DNA from: Vreelandella glaciei
GTDB taxonomy: Bacteria; Pseudomonadota; Gammaproteobacteria; Pseudomonadales; Halomonadaceae
Assembly (NCBI RefSeq): GCF_013415125.1
Contig: NZ_JACCDE010000010.1
Location: forward strand, 1 to 64,000
DNA length: 64,000 nucleotides
Reading direction: 5' to 3'
In this document: positions 16,293 through 26,219 of the stretch, piece by piece
How the letters are laid out: the number at the start of each line of letters is the position of its first letter
How positions within the stretch are numbered: position 1 is the stretch's first letter
The notes under the pieces: model-generated
Database searches by the model: none
The model's input: only the letters and a program-made list of their open reading frames with translations
What the model was told of the DNA's origin: nothing
Position numbers and translations under genes: made by a program

Positions 16293-18896
16293 TCAAGCCT
16301 CACCGAGTAGCCCCAGGCTGGCCGCTGGCGCTTGGCGACGTAATCCCCGCGAAAGTGCATGACCTATCACGCCAATCAGCACAGCACCGCCAATGGGGAG
16401 GAAAATCCATAGCCCCAGATGAAGGTGCGGGGTTAGATCCAACAAAAAGATGTACAACGCTGCGGTGGTCAATTCAGCCAGTACCGCCCCCATCAACCCA
16501 CTGGCAAAGCCCAGCAACGCGTATTCAGCGCCCTGCACCCGTGAAATCATTTTACTGCCTGCGCCAAATACGCGTAATAGACCGCTTTCATGGGCGCGCA
16601 CAGGTAAGCTTGCAGTCAGTGCGGCATACAGTACGCTTATCCCTGCCAATAGGACCAATGCAAGCACTAACTCCACCGCCCGTGTAACCTGGCCGAGTAC
16701 ATCCCGCACCTGGCCCAAAATGGCATCAACATTCAGTAAGGAAACTCCTGGGAATTCGGCAATCAGCTCCCGGATCAACCCCTGCTCCGCTTCAGGCAGA
16801 TGAAAGGCGGTGATGTAGCTATGCCCAAACTGTTCCAGCACGCCCGGCGGAAAAATGACGAAGAAATTAGGCTGAAAACTATCCCAATTCAGGCTGCGCA
16901 AGCTGGTAATTTGGGTGGTGATTTCATCGCTACCCACCGAGAAGGTCATCTCATCACCGATGTTTAAGCCAAGCCTTTCAGCGAGTCCATCCTCCATGGA
17001 GATGGGTACTGGCGCCGCTTGCTGCGTTGCCTCGACGGCGCTCATCCAGCCTTGGCTTTCACTGCCCTCTTCATTGCCCTTCTCACTGTTTGTGTCGCCT
17101 CCCAACGGGGCTGGCGAGAACCATTCACCGGCCACCACAGCATTGCCCTCTGGCACTTCAGATTGCCACGTCAGGTTGAGCTCCCGGCGCAGCGAGTTGT
17201 CACCGCGGGCATCAGGCGGCACAGCATCTCCCGGCGGCTGACCATTAATGGCAATCACTCGCCCACGCACCATTGGGTAGAGGGTGCTTTGGGTTTCCAC
17301 CCGTGGCGAAACTGCCGCATCGAAAGGATCGCGTTCGGAAGGCTGGATATTGATGGCAAAGTAGTTAGGCGTATTGTCAGGCAGTTGGTCTTGCCACGTG
17401 CTGAGCAGGTCGCCCCGTACCAGTACAATCATCGCCATGGCAAAGAAAGTCACTGAAAAGGCCAGTAACTGGCCTAGGCCCGCTTGGCGACGCCGTGCTA
17501 GCTGGCGGCCGCCTAAGCGGAGCGCCTGAGACCACTCACTACGCCCGGAAAATCGCTGTACAACGCGCAACAAACCGCTAAGCAGCAGCGCACTAATCAT
17601 CCACAGCACACCGAGCAGAGCCGCCCCACCAATCAACAGCGCAATAGCCAGCGGCAGGCTACCCGAGTAGAGCCACAGCAGCCCGCCAAACACTAGGCTT
17701 GCCACGCCCACCACCAGCCAGGCCGAAGGCGGCAGCGGATCTAATTCGCGACGCAGAACTTTTAATGCGCTCACTCGTTTGATACGCAGCAGGGTTGGCC
17801 CAGCAAACCCCACCAGCACGGCAAGAGCCGTAAACACGCCTAATCCCAACGGCATAAGACCAGGCGGCGGTAGCGTCATGGGTAAGAAACTCACCAACAG
17901 CCAGATAAGAACCGCTTGGCCAACCAGCCCAAGCAGCGCCCCAATCACTGCGGCTACCAGTGCCAAACCCATTAGCTGAAGCGAAAAAATCGTCACCAGT
18001 TGCCGCTGGCTGGCGCCAAAGCAACGCAACAGTGCGGCAGTATCCAGGTGGCGTTCCACATAACGGCGAGTCGACATTGCCACTGCCACGCCTGCCAGCA
18101 GTACCGCTGCTAAACCGGCCAGCCCCAGATAACTCTCTGCACGCTGCAAGGCATTGCCAAGCTGGGGGCGATCAACGCGGACATCCCGTACCTCTACCCC
18201 ATCGCGGCGTAGCTCAGCAAGCAGGCCTTGCACTTGATCAAGCGCTTCCGGCGGGCCTGCTGCCAGGATTTCAAACTCAATCCGCGAGCCTTCTTGAACA
18301 AGACCGGTGGCTTCGACATCCTCGGTATTGATCATCAAGCGTGGATTAAAATTACTGAAGCCGCCGGACTGGTCCGCTTCGCGCTCAATGATCCCTGTTA
18401 TCTCAAGTTCGGTCTGGCCCACTTGGACCCGGTCACCCAACTCTATCTCGACCAGTTCTATCAAGCGTGGATCCGCCCATGCTTCACCAGGGGCTGGACC
18501 AGACGCTATTTGTTCAGTGCCATTGCCAAAATCGACGGAAGAGGCGCCATAGTGAGGGTAGACCTCATCCACGGCTTTTAAGCTAGCCGGTTGAAAACGC
18601 CCGTCGCGGCTAATCATCGATACCAGATCGACTTGGTCACTCAGTACGAAACCTGCATTTTCAAGACGTTCTCGCAGCTCCTCTGAAAACGGATCACGCT
18701 GCTCTAATACCAGATCGCCACCCAGCATTTGGCCCGCCTGGCGCTCTAGGCCGCGCTCTAGGCGATCAAGGAAAAACGCAATCATGGTGGAAGCCGCGAC
18801 CGCCAATACCAGGGCGATAAATAGCGCACGTACATCAGCGGCACGCAGGTCTCGCTTGAGGCTGCGCATGGCCAGGCGCCAATTCACATCACTCAT
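16293..18896 (-). CDS. ybbP: FtsX-type ABC transporter permease (YbbP-like)
   Basis: This 867-residue membrane protein has the two-FtsX-domain layout of YbbP: an N-terminal span, a large periplasmic domain, three spans near residues 265-390, a second periplasmic part, and three spans near the C-terminus. The third span group ends in VLIGVIGHALSRGLRRQ. Such permeases, with a YbbA-type ATPase, are thought to act on envelope lipids or lipoproteins, or as mechanotransmitters; the substrate is unknown. It overlaps the ATPase gene by four bases (ATGA). The tesA gene beyond the ATPase keeps the tesA/ybbA-ybbP arrangement of E. coli. Confidence 0.85.
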   Translation of the reverse strand: MSDVNWRLAMRSLKRDLRAADVRALFIALVLAVAASTMIAFFLDRLERGLERQAGQMLGGDLVLEQRDPFSEELRERLENAGFVLSDQVDLVSMISRDGRFQPASLKAVDEVYPHYGASSVDFGNGTEQIASGPAPGEAWADPRLIELVEIELGDRVQVGQTELEITGIIEREADQSGGFSNFNPRLMINTEDVEATGLVQEGSRIEFEILAAGPPEALDQVQGLLAELRRDGVEVRDVRVDRPQLGNALQRAESYLGLAGLAAVLLAGVAVAMSTRRYVERHLDTAALLRCFGASQRQLVTIFSLQLMGLALVAAVIGALLGLVGQAVLIWLLVSFLPMTLPPPGLMPLGLGVFTALAVLVGFAGPTLLRIKRVSALKVLRRELDPLPPSAWLVVGVASLVFGGLLWLYSGSLPLAIALLIGGAALLGVLWMISALLLSGLLRVVQRFSGRSEWSQALRLGGRQLARRRQAGLGQLLAFSVTFFAMAMIVLVRGDLLSTWQDQLPDNTPNYFAINIQPSERDPFDAAVSPRVETQSTLYPMVRGRVIAINGQPPGDAVPPDARGDNSLRRELNLTWQSEVPEGNAVVAGEWFSPAPLGGDTNSEKGNEEGSESQGWMSAVEATQQAAPVPISMEDGLAERLGLNIGDEMTFSVGSDEITTQITSLRSLNWDSFQPNFFVIFPPGVLEQFGHSYITAFHLPEAEQGLIRELIAEFPGVSLLNVDAILGQVRDVLGQVTRAVELVLALVLLAGISVLYAALTASLPVRAHESGLLRVFGAGSKMISRVQGAEYALLGFASGLMGAVLAELTTAALYIFLLDLTPHLHLGLWIFLPIGGAVLIGVIGHALSRGLRRQAPAASLGLLGEA

Positions 18897-19681
18897 TGCG
18901 TGCCCTCGTCAATCGAAGCCGCGGTGGGCACAAACGCTTCTAATTTTCCATGATCTAATCGCAGGCAGCGATCACAGCGGCGCGCCAGGGCATGGTCGTG
19001 AGTCACTAAAATCAGCGTAGTGCCTGCTTCCCGGTTTAGGGTGAAGAGCAAGTCAATGATTTGCGCGCCGGTGTCGGGGTCCAAATTACCGGTAGGCTCA
19101 TCGGCAAACACCAGCTCGGGGTCGGTAACGAAAGCACGGGCAACGGCAACGCGCTGCTGCTCACCACCGGAAAGTTGTTTGGGTAAGTGATTCACTCGCT
19201 CGCCAAGTCCAACACGCTCCAACCACTGGGCAGCGGTTTGTGTCTCCCCTGCACGCGGTGAGAGTTCGAGGGGTAACATGACGTTCTCAAGCGCGCTCAA
19301 CGTGGGCAGCAGTTGGAAGTTCTGGAACACAAAGCCCACTCGCCCAGCGCGTAGCGCAGCTCGCCCATCTTCATCCAAGCGGCTCAATGCATGGCCGAAG
19401 AGTGTTAGCTCACCATCGCTTGGAGTATCAAGGCCAGCCAGTAGCCCTAGTAGGGTTGATTTTCCCGCACCGCTCTTGCCTAGAATCGCCACACTTTCAC
19501 CTGCCGCCACGCTTAGCGATAGGTCGTGTAAGATAGTTAGTGAGCGTTCACCGCTCGTCACTTTTTTAGACAGCTTGTCGGCATGCAGAATAGGATGCCT
19601 AACGGCGCCTAGTGGAACATCGCTTAACGCTTGGTGGTCGGTATTAGGCTGGCGCTCACCGTAGGGTGACTCGCTCGACAT
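18893..19681 (-). CDS. ybbA: ABC transporter ATPase (YbbA-like)
   Basis: This ATPase partners the FtsX-type permease. It shows Walker [10 protein letters not shown], the Q-loop VFQNFQLLP, the signature [14 protein letters not shown], Walker [12 protein letters not shown] and LVTHDHALA. The core aligns with E. coli YbbA (228 residues). The start is uncertain: 19681 gives 262 residues, while an in-frame ATG at 19774 gives 293 and overlaps the tesA start codon on the opposite strand. The extra segment would be a Ser/Asn/Pro repeat encoded by tandem 15-base units, so the shorter form is preferred. Even then about 30 residues precede the domain. Confidence 0.85.
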   Translation of the reverse strand: MSSESPYGERQPNTDHQALSDVPLGAVRHPILHADKLSKKVTSGERSLTILHDLSLSVAAGESVAILGKSGAGKSTLLGLLAGLDTPSDGELTLFGHALSRLDEDGRAALRAGRVGFVFQNFQLLPTLSALENVMLPLELSPRAGETQTAAQWLERVGLGERVNHLPKQLSGGEQQRVAVARAFVTDPELVFADEPTGNLDPDTGAQIIDLLFTLNREAGTTLILVTHDHALARRCDRCLRLDHGKLEAFVPTAASIDEGTQ

Positions 19682-19715
19682 TGATATATCCGTAGCAGTA
19701 TTTTCAGTTTTATCT

Positions 19716-19760
19716 GAGGAGCTTGGATTTGAAGAACTTGGATTTGAAGAGCTTTGATTT
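19716..19760. repeat. Three 15-bp tandem repeats before tesA
   Basis: Three near-identical units lie head to tail: GAGGAGCTTGGATTT (19716-19730), GAAGAACTTGGATTT (19731-19745) and GAAGAGCTTTGATTT (19746-19760). A partial fourth unit supplies the AAGGAG ribosome-binding site of tesA. On the minus strand they would encode a Ser-Ser-Asn-Pro-type repeat if ybbA starts upstream. Being multiples of three, changes in copy number would keep that frame. Confidence 0.75.
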
Positions 19761-19772
19761 AAGGAGTAAGAC

Positions 19773-20483
19773 ATGAAGCGTGGCATCCCTGTGGCATGGC
19801 ATGGACTGAACCGCATGGTAACCGGATGGCTGGTGTTGCTGATAGTCACCTTTGCCTCGGTGTCTATCAACGCTTCGCCTATCAATAGCGAACAGTCACC
19901 CAGCTTATTAGTGATGGGCGATAGCTTAAGCGCCGCCTACGGTATTGAGCGTGAAGAGGGCTGGGTGAGCCTGCTGGCAGAGCGTTTAGAAGGCGAGGTG
20001 AACGTCATTAACGCCAGCATTAGCGGTGAAACCACATCCGGAGGTCTACAACGATTCTCTGATATTCTCGGACAGCAGCAGCCGGATATTGTTCTACTGG
20101 AATTAGGCGGCAATGACGGTTTGCGTGGTCTGGCACCCAATCAAATGCAGGCGAACTTAGCCGGCATGATTGAGCAGAGCCAAGAGGCAGGTGCACAAGT
20201 ACTGCTACTAGGGATCGATATACCGCCCAACTATGGCCAAGCGTACCGGGACGCCTTTACCGGGGTTTTCCACTCGCTGGCTGAAGAATACGACATTTCC
20301 CTAGTGCCTTTCTTACTGGAGGATATCGCCCTAAACGACGCACTAATGCAAAGTGACGGCATTCATCCTACCGCCGATGCGCAGCCGATTATCCTCGACA
20401 ATGTGTGGCCCGAGCTTGAGCCGCTGATTGAGCCCCTGGTTGAGGGGCAGTTAGAGACAACGCATCAGGCAGCGGCTCAGTAA
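19773..20483 (+). CDS. tesA: TesA-type GDSL lysophospholipase/arylesterase
   Basis: This 236-residue SGNH hydrolase (acyl-CoA thioesterase I / lysophospholipase L1 / protease I type) has all four blocks: VMGDSLSAAYG with nucleophile Ser51, a Gly in ISGETTSGG, the Asn in ELGGNDGLRG and the Asp-His pair in SDGIHPTA. An N-terminal hydrophobic segment (MVTGWLVLLIVTFASVS) acts as signal peptide or anchor, placing the enzyme in the periplasm. It is longer than E. coli TesA at both ends. AAGGAG lies seven bases before the ATG. It is divergent from ybbA, as in E. coli. Confidence 0.9.
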   Translation: MKRGIPVAWHGLNRMVTGWLVLLIVTFASVSINASPINSEQSPSLLVMGDSLSAAYGIEREEGWVSLLAERLEGEVNVINASISGETTSGGLQRFSDILGQQQPDIVLLELGGNDGLRGLAPNQMQANLAGMIEQSQEAGAQVLLLGIDIPPNYGQAYRDAFTGVFHSLAEEYDISLVPFLLEDIALNDALMQSDGIHPTADAQPIILDNVWPELEPLIEPLVEGQLETTHQAAAQ

Positions 20484-20547
20484 GGTTAACAAAAAGCTGT
20501 TTATCTACGTTATCGACGGGTGGATAAACCGCCCTATGAAATAAACG

Positions 20548-21552
20548 TTAGTGCATATCTTCTGCCATATGGACTAACATCAGCAGTGTCGCTGAAAAAT
20601 AGTCGTCCTGTTGTTGAGGTGTTGAGCTAGGCAGCGTTTCGCCACTGACATAGGCTCTAATCGCATCCACTCCACGTGAAATCGGATATTCAGCACGCTC
20701 ATCACTTACCACATCAACCCAAGCGGGTGCTGGTTGATGTACAGGATCATCCCAAAAAGCCTTAATACTGCCAAGGCCGCTGGCTTCCTCACGCCCACCC
20801 CATACAAAATAGAGCGGGATACGAACAGCATCAAAGCTGAATCTAGGTGCCCAGTTTGTTGCCGGGCTCAATTCACCCTGTTGAGTGATTTGAACCCAAT
20901 CGGTTGGCAATAAATATGCACCAAAACGTGCTTGATCCAGTAATTTAACGCCATCATTAATCAGGCGGTCCCAGGACTCATTCGGCTCAATTTCAGCGAA
21001 GTCTTGTAACGCGGGAATAAACCAGTATGAGAGGTTGAGATCAGCTCCTTCGTTGCGACGAAAACCTTCTATGCCTGGCAGTAACACCTGAAAGCCAGCA
21101 ACTTCGTATGTTAGGTTTTCAAGTATTGCGCTTCGTATACTTTTTGATGCACTCGCATAATTAGCGTTACCCCAGCGCTCGGCTGCTAAATATAATGCCC
21201 AGGCAATAAATAAATCACCATCGGTTGCGTTATTTCGATCGCGCACTGCTGGTATATCGCGAGGGTCATATCGCCAAGAGAAGAGTGATACATCCGGTCT
21301 ATTCAGGTGACGGCGGGTCCAGTGCCAAATCTGATCAAACGTTTTCTGATCATTATAATGCTGAGCAAGCATCATGCCCCACCCTTGCCCTTCCGAGTGA
21401 CTGATATTGTGATTACCTGTGTCAATCACCCTTCCCTCTGCATTAACAAAGCGCTCACGATAGACGTGCCAAGCAGAGTCTGCCTGGGCTGCACTTATGC
21501 TGCTGAACAAACAGACAAGAAGCCCAGCGCTTAACGTAAACCGATACAGCAT
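20548..21552 (-). CDS. bcsZ: Periplasmic endo-1,4-glucanase BcsZ
   Basis: BcsZ is a glycoside hydrolase family 8 cellulase that trims nascent cellulose in the periplasm. The 334-residue protein has a signal peptide (ending AAQADS) and the family motifs: the proton donor Glu54 in SEGQGWGM (Glu55 in E. coli BcsZ), NATDGDLFIAWAL, and aromatic cleft residues such as FSWRYDP and LSYWFIPAL. It is the last gene of the minus-strand bcs operon, 44 bases after bcsD. It converges with tesA. Confidence 0.93.
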   Translation of the reverse strand: MLYRFTLSAGLLVCLFSSISAAQADSAWHVYRERFVNAEGRVIDTGNHNISHSEGQGWGMMLAQHYNDQKTFDQIWHWTRRHLNRPDVSLFSWRYDPRDIPAVRDRNNATDGDLFIAWALYLAAERWGNANYASASKSIRSAILENLTYEVAGFQVLLPGIEGFRRNEGADLNLSYWFIPALQDFAEIEPNESWDRLINDGVKLLDQARFGAYLLPTDWVQITQQGELSPATNWAPRFSFDAVRIPLYFVWGGREEASGLGSIKAFWDDPVHQPAPAWVDVVSDERAEYPISRGVDAIRAYVSGETLPSSTPQQQDDYFSATLLMLVHMAEDMH

Positions 21553-21596
21553 TTTCGGTTAGCCCTTTAATTGTGCAGCTCCATTAACAAAAGCCG

Positions 21597-22076
21597 CTAA
21601 CGACCATAGAGGAAAGTGCATTCACGCTGTTCTAGATTACGACTTATACATCTGATAGGCACATCAAAATCTCCACCCTGCTGTTGCAGCCACCCTTTAA
21701 ACACGCCTTCTAGCAATGCGGACATTGCTAGCAAACTGGTATCGAGGCGCTCCGGAGAAGATCCTGGTACTGGGAATGCAGTATGACAAATATGCATTGC
21801 TTTATTTTCGGCCACGATGCTCGCCTGCCCCCAGTCCAGCAGGCCTAATTCATCGTTGACGGCTTGCTCCAGCCGCTCTAGCGTAGCGCACTCTCCAATA
21901 GGCTTTTCTGCAGCTATTCGACTACCGATATGGCGCCAAAAACCAGATGATTCCTCTTTACCCGCATTATTAGAGAGCTCATCAAAGACCAGTTCTAAAA
22001 AAAGCCGCCACTGGGGACTACAGTGTCGCTTAGCGTAGTACTCGATGTGTTGAATATGATTATCTGGCTCGTTCAC
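21597..22076 (-). CDS. bcsD: Cellulose synthase subunit BcsD
   Basis: This 159-residue periplasmic subunit resembles BcsD/AcsD of Komagataeibacter, a ring-forming octamer that helps order glucan chains into crystalline fibrils. Recognisable parts are the HIEYYAKRHCSPQWRLFLELVFDEL opening (shown in part), LGLLDWGQASI and the helical LLAMSALLEGVFKGWLQ. A GTG at 22076 is chosen because GGAG lies six bases upstream; a TTG at 22088 is also in frame but would place that motif inside the gene. It overlaps the end of bcsC by 17 bases, which implies tight translational coupling. Confidence 0.82.
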   Translation of the reverse strand: MNEPDNHIQHIEYYAKRHCSPQWRLFLELVFDELSNNAGKEESSGFWRHIGSRIAAEKPIGECATLERLEQAVNDELGLLDWGQASIVAENKAMHICHTAFPVPGSSPERLDTSLLAMSALLEGVFKGWLQQQGGDFDVPIRCISRNLEQRECTFLYGR

Positions 22077-25000
22077 CGCTATCTCCAAAGATATAGTTCA
22101 TAAACATACTCGCGGATGTATCGTTGTAATCACCGAAGCTATTGAAGTCCACATTGCCGCCAAGGGAAAGTTCCGGGGTCATTTGATACTTCATAGTTCC
22201 ACCGAATGAAAGACCTACACCACTTTCGCTCTCTCCCTCATAGCGTGATTCTTGCGTCGCTCCCAAAGCAGCAAACACATCTAGCAACGCTTGTGCATCC
22301 GGATCAGTGGGAAAATAATTGCTTTCATCAGTACTATAGCTTTGGAAACCTGGAGCAATGTATCCACCCAACGTTAACTGGTCGGTAAAGTTTTCCTGAT
22401 AATTGATAGGGAAGGTCACGCTAACGTAGTCCTGAGGACTGAAATATCCTCCATGCCCATAGGTAAAGTGGCTGAGATCATCATCAAAAGCCATCGCAGA
22501 AATATGAACACCCGTTTGCAGCTGACGACGTTCATTACTGATCGGACGCGCATAGCCACCCAGAGATAGTTCATATGACTGGTTATCGGCAACGTTATTA
22601 CCGGTATAACGATATGTACCAACATCAGCATAGAGACCGCCCGTTTCAGTATCGTAATTGATACCTGCTCGGCCACCGGTGCTCACTACGCCACCCCACG
22701 TATCGCCAGAATAAGCATCGTAGGTGCCCGCATACGAAAGAACACTATCCTTCACAGCTCGGCGCTCAGCAGTAAAATTCAGCGATATATTGTCAGCGAC
22801 CTTAGGGCGCCAATTGATTCCACCAACCAAATTTGTTTCTTCAAACCCAAGAGGCGTGCTGCCAATATCCAAGTTTAGGTTGCGATTTGTATAACTAAGC
22901 TCTAGCCCCGAACCGCTATCCCGTAAGCTGGAGGGACGCGCTGATTGCGCCTCTGTCTGCAAACGGCTTTGGATGCCAGCAAGGGCAGTTTCAATCTGCT
23001 CACGACTATTTGCAAACGCACTTAAAGACTCGCCGTCCAGGTCTAGCTCAGCAAAATTGACACTATTTTCTTCAAGGTAACTATTAAATATTGCTAGCTG
23101 TTGATCAGTCAGACTGGCGACCGTTAAGCCTGCTTCAAATAGTGGATTACGCTCAAGAGCTGCCTCATAAAAGCCTCTCGCCTCCTCTAGTTCAGCAGCC
23201 AATCTAACCGCCTCTTGTTCATTTACTGCAGCATCCAGGCTACTCTGGGCAGCGAAAAAGCTTGTTACGGCTGACTCAATCTCGTCCAAGATAGAGGAGA
23301 CGCCACCCAACGACTGATTTAATGTACTGGCACTCTCAGCCAGACCACTGCGCCCATAGCGTCGCAGGCCATCTCCCTCAGGCGTTCCCGCCGTTACTTG
23401 TGTTGGCGTGATCGCTACTTCAAGGCGACCCTCTCCGAATGGTATTGCTGAAAAACGCAAGGGAGCTTCAATGCGATCCTGTTGGCTCAAGCCACTCTCG
23501 CCATCGCGGAAATTAAACACAAACTCGGTGGCAACTCTTGGCGCCCGCTCGCGCCTAATCTCTCTAGAGAGATCATCAATCTGTTGGCTTACAGTCGGGG
23601 CTTGCATCTCTGTTTCAGCGAGCTCAACGTCGCTGCTGATTTCGCGGCTAGCGCTCGGTAGCCAGCTAGGTCGTTGTGAATAATTTGCGGTTCCTCTGGC
23701 CCTATCCGTAAACGGATTCTGTCTTTGAGAAAGGGCAGCAACCTCACCTTCTTGTCCACTTAACCGCTGGCGGGCTTCGCTCAATAAAGCCAGTGCTCCA
23801 AGGCTCTGGCCGTTAGCTCGAGCAACTTGGGCGCGGAGTAGTAGTATATCAGCCGTTTGCTCCTCTGACGCATAGCGCTCCAGCAGCTGGCTAGCTTGAC
23901 TCGTGCGGTTGTTAGAAAGCGCCGTTTGCACAGCGCCTAACAGCGCCTGCTCACTCTGTGGATGACGAGTCAACGCATAGGTGTAAATTTGTTCTGCTTG
24001 TGCTTGGCGCCCCCCATCAGCATATACACGACCCATCGCCAACAATAAATCTTCATTGTCAGGTGTTTGTCGCATCGGTTCAGCAAGCCGATCATAAGCA
24101 CTGGCTAAGCGACCACTCTGACGCAGTTGGTCAGCTTCAATAATAACCAACCCACGTTCTACTGCTAACGCATCTTGATTTTCTTGCCATTGAGGATAAG
24201 CAGCTAAACGATGAAATAATTGGCGAGCTGCTTCTGGGCGCCCTGCCTGGGCCATCACCAGCACGTGGTTGATATAATCGTTGGGTGTTTGCTCGTCAAT
24301 TCCACGGGCTAAGTCGCGCTCCACCCAACGGAGGGCTTCACTTTTTGCACCCGCCTGAGATAAAGCTCCCGCAATTTGACTAACCTGATTTGGCGTCAGC
24401 TCAGAATCTCTATAGCGAAGATATAACTGCTGTAGTGAGGCAATTGCGGCAGTGCGATTTCCCTGCTCTAGCTGAGCAATTGCGTCCGTGAGGGGCTGCT
24501 GAATTTGCGCCTGCTGCTGAAGTGATTGCATATCAGCGGTTATTGCATTGGCCGGAATCCCAGATAGCAAACGCTGGGTTTCTGACCAACGTTCCTGCTC
24601 AGAAGCAAATAACGCAGCGGCGTAGCGTTGGTCAGGTGTTGCACTGCCGCTTTGAAAAGGCACCATCAAGGCTTGCGCTTCATCAGGGCGTGATTGATCA
24701 GCTAAAACCCGTGCTAAGTCGAGCCGCGTCCAAGGATCATTTGGCGATAAAGCAAGGGCTTCGCGAAGCGCCGTCTCAGCCCCAAAACTATCCTGCTGAC
24801 GCGCTTGACGACGCAGCGCCTCCACTTGCGCAGTGGTTAATCCGCCAATTTGGCTGCGGGCACTTTCCGGAAGAGCCTGAGCTACTTGTTGAGCAGTCGC
24901 CCAATCACCTTTATCAGACAGTACTTGAACCAAACCAACACGCGCGTCTACATCATTTTGACGGGCTTCCAGAAGGCCGCGGTAGGCCTGTTCTGCAGCA

Positions 25001-26217
25001 TCCAGACGCTGCTGCCTTCGCAAAATGTCTGCTTCCAACAGTCGGGCGGCACGCCCTGCATCACCGTTCTGCTGAGTAAGCGGCCGTACTTGCCCAAGCG
25101 CCTGCTCAAGATTATTAGCCTCCGATAAACGCCGAGCTTCTCCCAAGCGGGCATAAAACGCTGCGCTTTGATACGCGGCCGCCCACTGTTCTCGCTGAGC
25201 AGGCACTTCATCCATCGCTTCACCGAGTAAATCTCTCGCTTCAGCAAACTGCTGCCTACGTAGCAGTATCAGCCCTAAACCGACTTTAGCCTCTGCGTCT
25301 TGAGGATTAACGTTAAGCGCTTGCCGAAATGACTCCTCCGCACTGCCAAGCTCTCCAGACTGAAGCGCAGTAAAGCCGATTGCACGAGAGTTCTGAGCAA
25401 TGGAGTCTTCGAACCGCTGTATCACTTCGGTATCACTTGGGTTGGCCTGTGCATAAGCCTGATAAAGCGTTTGGTCCGCAGGCGTGGCCTCTAGCCACAA
25501 TAATGCTTGACGCCAAGCACTCCGTGCAGCAGCCGCCTCTAAGCCATCTTCTTGCGCTATCTGTGCTAACTGATCAATTCCTTCACGGCGGGTGCCCTCG
25601 CGATAGGTTAAGACCTTTCCTAAGGCAAGGCTTAGAGGATCATTTTCAGGATATTTATTACTAAACTGGCGCAGGCCATCACGCGCCTCTCGCCATTGAG
25701 TATCGCTGCCACCGGCCAATGTTTGGTAATACTCAACCGCCAAACCTCGAGGAGGTGTTTCACCTCTAAATAACTCCCGGTATGCGGTTACCGACTCTTC
25801 ATAGCGGTTAGCACGGGCTAACTGACGAGCACGATTCAGCTGCGCGGTGTCTAACTCACTGCCCTGCTGAAGCTGGTCTAGCTCGATTAGACGCGGGTTA
25901 TTAGGTGATACCTCTGCAAGGCGCTGAATCCACTGCTCCGCTTGATCAGGTTGTTCATCCACGAGGGCTTGTTGCGCTAATCGGAACAGAACTTCTGGGT
26001 CGTCCGGCCGACCAGAAAGGTATCGCTCTAAGGCTTGCCTAGCTAAATCTGGACGTTGATTTTCTTGCCAGAAATCAGCTTGGCGTAATAAAGCATCTAG
26101 GGCGGTTTGCGAGTTATCTTGCCCCCACGCAGTTGACACCGGAACGCAGCAGGCGAATGCACTTAGCAAAAGCCGCTTTTTTAACTTCATGATAGTAGGT
26201 ACGGGTGATGTATACAT
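22060..26217 (-). CDS. bcsC: Cellulose export protein BcsC (TPR repeats and outer-membrane barrel)
   Basis: This 1385-residue protein should form the periplasmic scaffold and outer-membrane pore for cellulose. After a signal peptide (KRLLLSAFACCVPVSTAWG) come roughly 20 TPR-like helical repeats to about residue 830. The BCSC_C region follows (FNFRDGESGLS, ITPTQVTAGTP) and ends in alternating beta strands (MKYQMTPELSLGGNVDFNSF) typical of a barrel. It is longer than E. coli BcsC (1157), partly from a helical insertion at about residues 962-1100. The ATG at 26217 follows the bcsAB stop by two bases with a GGGA; an ATG at 26190 is an alternative. Confidence 0.9.
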   Translation of the reverse strand: MYTSPVPTIMKLKKRLLLSAFACCVPVSTAWGQDNSQTALDALLRQADFWQENQRPDLARQALERYLSGRPDDPEVLFRLAQQALVDEQPDQAEQWIQRLAEVSPNNPRLIELDQLQQGSELDTAQLNRARQLARANRYEESVTAYRELFRGETPPRGLAVEYYQTLAGGSDTQWREARDGLRQFSNKYPENDPLSLALGKVLTYREGTRREGIDQLAQIAQEDGLEAAAARSAWRQALLWLEATPADQTLYQAYAQANPSDTEVIQRFEDSIAQNSRAIGFTALQSGELGSAEESFRQALNVNPQDAEAKVGLGLILLRRQQFAEARDLLGEAMDEVPAQREQWAAAYQSAAFYARLGEARRLSEANNLEQALGQVRPLTQQNGDAGRAARLLEADILRRQQRLDAAEQAYRGLLEARQNDVDARVGLVQVLSDKGDWATAQQVAQALPESARSQIGGLTTAQVEALRRQARQQDSFGAETALREALALSPNDPWTRLDLARVLADQSRPDEAQALMVPFQSGSATPDQRYAAALFASEQERWSETQRLLSGIPANAITADMQSLQQQAQIQQPLTDAIAQLEQGNRTAAIASLQQLYLRYRDSELTPNQVSQIAGALSQAGAKSEALRWVERDLARGIDEQTPNDYINHVLVMAQAGRPEAARQLFHRLAAYPQWQENQDALAVERGLVIIEADQLRQSGRLASAYDRLAEPMRQTPDNEDLLLAMGRVYADGGRQAQAEQIYTYALTRHPQSEQALLGAVQTALSNNRTSQASQLLERYASEEQTADILLLRAQVARANGQSLGALALLSEARQRLSGQEGEVAALSQRQNPFTDRARGTANYSQRPSWLPSASREISSDVELAETEMQAPTVSQQIDDLSREIRRERAPRVATEFVFNFRDGESGLSQQDRIEAPLRFSAIPFGEGRLEVAITPTQVTAGTPEGDGLRRYGRSGLAESASTLNQSLGGVSSILDEIESAVTSFFAAQSSLDAAVNEQEAVRLAAELEEARGFYEAALERNPLFEAGLTVASLTDQQLAIFNSYLEENSVNFAELDLDGESLSAFANSREQIETALAGIQSRLQTEAQSARPSSLRDSGSGLELSYTNRNLNLDIGSTPLGFEETNLVGGINWRPKVADNISLNFTAERRAVKDSVLSYAGTYDAYSGDTWGGVVSTGGRAGINYDTETGGLYADVGTYRYTGNNVADNQSYELSLGGYARPISNERRQLQTGVHISAMAFDDDLSHFTYGHGGYFSPQDYVSVTFPINYQENFTDQLTLGGYIAPGFQSYSTDESNYFPTDPDAQALLDVFAALGATQESRYEGESESGVGLSFGGTMKYQMTPELSLGGNVDFNSFGDYNDTSASMFMNYIFGDSGERAR

Positions 26218-26219
26218 AT

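Noticed and set aside
19682..19885. An N-terminal extension of ybbA up to 19885
   Set aside because: It would run through the tesA start and coding region and repeats with no homology; a start at 19681 or at most 19774 is more likely.
24522..25079. A 185-codon plus-strand open frame
   Set aside because: It lies wholly antisense to the TPR region of bcsC, which has clear repeats and domains; the antisense product has no recognisable motif.
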